Part shown: positions 33,552 through 34,133 of the stretch, one piece after another
Layout: every line of letters starts with the position of its first letter
Numbering within the stretch: the first letter of the stretch is position 1
Assembly (NCBI GenBank): GCA_009937445.1
Contig: JAACFM010000017.1
Location: 1 to 34,133 of the forward strand
Length of the DNA: 34,133 nucleotides
From: Gammaproteobacteria bacterium
GTDB lineage: Bacteria; Pseudomonadota; Gammaproteobacteria; Steroidobacterales; Woeseiaceae
Direction: 5' to 3'
Notes under the pieces: generated by a model
Told to the model about the DNA's origin: nothing
What the model saw: the letters and a program-made list of their open reading frames with translations, nothing else
The model's database searches: none
Translations under genes and position numbers: made by a program

Positions 33552-34133
33552 TTATTTCGGGGTAGGCAAATAGCTCACCAGGCTGGCACGAAAAGTCAAT
33601 TTGCCTTTGCGGTGTTGCTCGATAACGACCGGCAAATAGTCGAGCTCCTTGGCGCACCACAGCGTCGTTGTTCGTGATGAACCTTCTTTCTGGTGCTGAA
33701 TACCGACCGCCAAAAATGTTCCGGCCTTCGTTTTGACTTCTTCCTCGCCGACATTTGAGACGTTGGCGACCCGCATCTTGTCGATATCGAACAGGGTGTA
33801 TTGGTCGCTGCGCTTATCCGTCAGCAGGTCGTGCATTAACGCGTATTGAATCGAAACGTTGTCATGAGCGATGCCGTCCAGCTGCAGTCGAACCTCGTCT
33901 TCGCCAACGGTGCCAAACGCCTCGTTGCTCGTCCAGTTAAACTCAAGATCGACCTCCGGTTCGTCCCGAATGGTATCGACCTCATGAAACCGAACCGGTT
34001 TTACACCCGTTGGGGTAATGTCGAACTCTGACATGACGTCCATTTTTCCACGGGCAATGATTCTGACCAGGCCGGTTGGCTGAACAATGTGCTGGGCCGA
34101 GTAGCCGGTCTCAGTTTGGCGCAACTCGGTATT
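33552..34133 (-). CDS. DUF3108 domain protein (5' end outside window)
   Basis: The frame is open to the window edge, giving 193 residues of the C-terminal part. The sequence is beta-rich with segments such as FDIDKMRVANVSNVGEEEVKTKAG and TLWCAKELDYLPVVIEQHRKGK, the pattern of DUF3108, a periplasmic beta-barrel-like domain of unknown function often exported by a signal peptide. The N-terminus and signal peptide would lie beyond 34133. An apparent TTG start at 34124 is within the domain and unlikely to be the true one. It converges with the lipoprotein gene 27 bp away. Confidence 0.75.
   Translation of the reverse strand, partial: NTELRQTETGYSAQHIVQPTGLVRIIARGKMDVMSEFDITPTGVKPVRFHEVDTIRDEPEVDLEFNWTSNEAFGTVGEDEVRLQLDGIAHDNVSIQYALMHDLLTDKRSDQYTLFDIDKMRVANVSNVGEEEVKTKAGTFLAVGIQHQKEGSSRTTTLWCAKELDYLPVVIEQHRKGKLTFRASLVSYLPTPK

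Noticed and set aside
1-34133. tRNA genes, insertion sequences, phage attachment sites or CRISPR arrays
   Set aside because: I found no cloverleaf-like segment, transposase, integrase, or regularly spaced repeat in any gap. The gaps are short and are fully described above.

Overview
The window looks like chromosomal DNA of a free-living, aerobic, Gram-negative gammaproteobacterium. Three things support this. The pepA-holC-valS / lptF-lptG divergon is arranged as in Escherichia coli and relatives. There is a complete System I (ccmABCDEFGHI) cytochrome c maturation operon. Several products are close in sequence to gammaproteobacterial proteins (YbdG, Tdk, HolC). Base composition and coding style look even throughout. 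I see no tRNA, rRNA, insertion sequence, phage gene or CRISPR array. The finer lineage cannot be fixed from sequence alone; a marine or sediment gammaproteobacterium is a guess.

Layout. 1-3315: end of an unrecognised gene, a YbdG/MscM-type mechanosensitive channel, an outer-membrane barrel protein, and a convergent small membrane-anchored protein. 3004-12014 (minus): a long co-oriented series pepA-holC-valS-moxR-DUF58-tgpA-small protein. Core aminopeptidase, DNA polymerase III chi and valyl-tRNA synthetase genes run directly into a MoxR/DUF58/transglutaminase module. 12133-14276 (plus): lptF-lptG, the inner-membrane part of the LPS exporter. 14273-16064 (minus): an RDD protein and an NTP/NDP-exchanger-like transporter. 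16111-17143 (plus): a MAPEG protein with a strong terminator, then an orphan exported protein. 17298-19851: a DUF2007 protein (minus), a small four-cysteine protein and thymidine kinase (plus), and an ExeA-like AAA ATPase fused to an FHA domain (minus).

20116-28544 (plus): the ccm operon, nine genes with overlapping stop/start codons including a 53-codon ccmD. It is followed without a visible break by a hotdog thioesterase, a nitronate monooxygenase-like flavoprotein and a Fluc (CrcB) fluoride channel. 28545-29882 (minus): a group II PLP-dependent decarboxylase. 29914-32392 (plus): an alkylglycerol-monooxygenase-like membrane di-iron enzyme and a YcaQ-type DNA glycosylase. 32398-34133: an exported protein made of charged repeats, a lipoprotein, and a DUF3108 protein cut by the window end.

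How the genes fit together. Much of the window serves the cell envelope: LptFG moves LPS, the ccm products attach haem to periplasmic c-type cytochromes, and the porin, MscS channel, TgpA module, lipoprotein and DUF3108 protein all sit in or across the membranes. Most of this is ordinary core genome. The least ordinary items are the AAA-FHA fusion with a degraded Walker B, a possible 12-codon leader ORF ahead of the TTG-started ccmA, a perfect palindrome inside the spacer of a good sigma70-like promoter before the four-cysteine protein/tdk pair, and a minus-strand terminator embedded in the end of the ycaQ-like gene. I found no clearly new multi-gene system.
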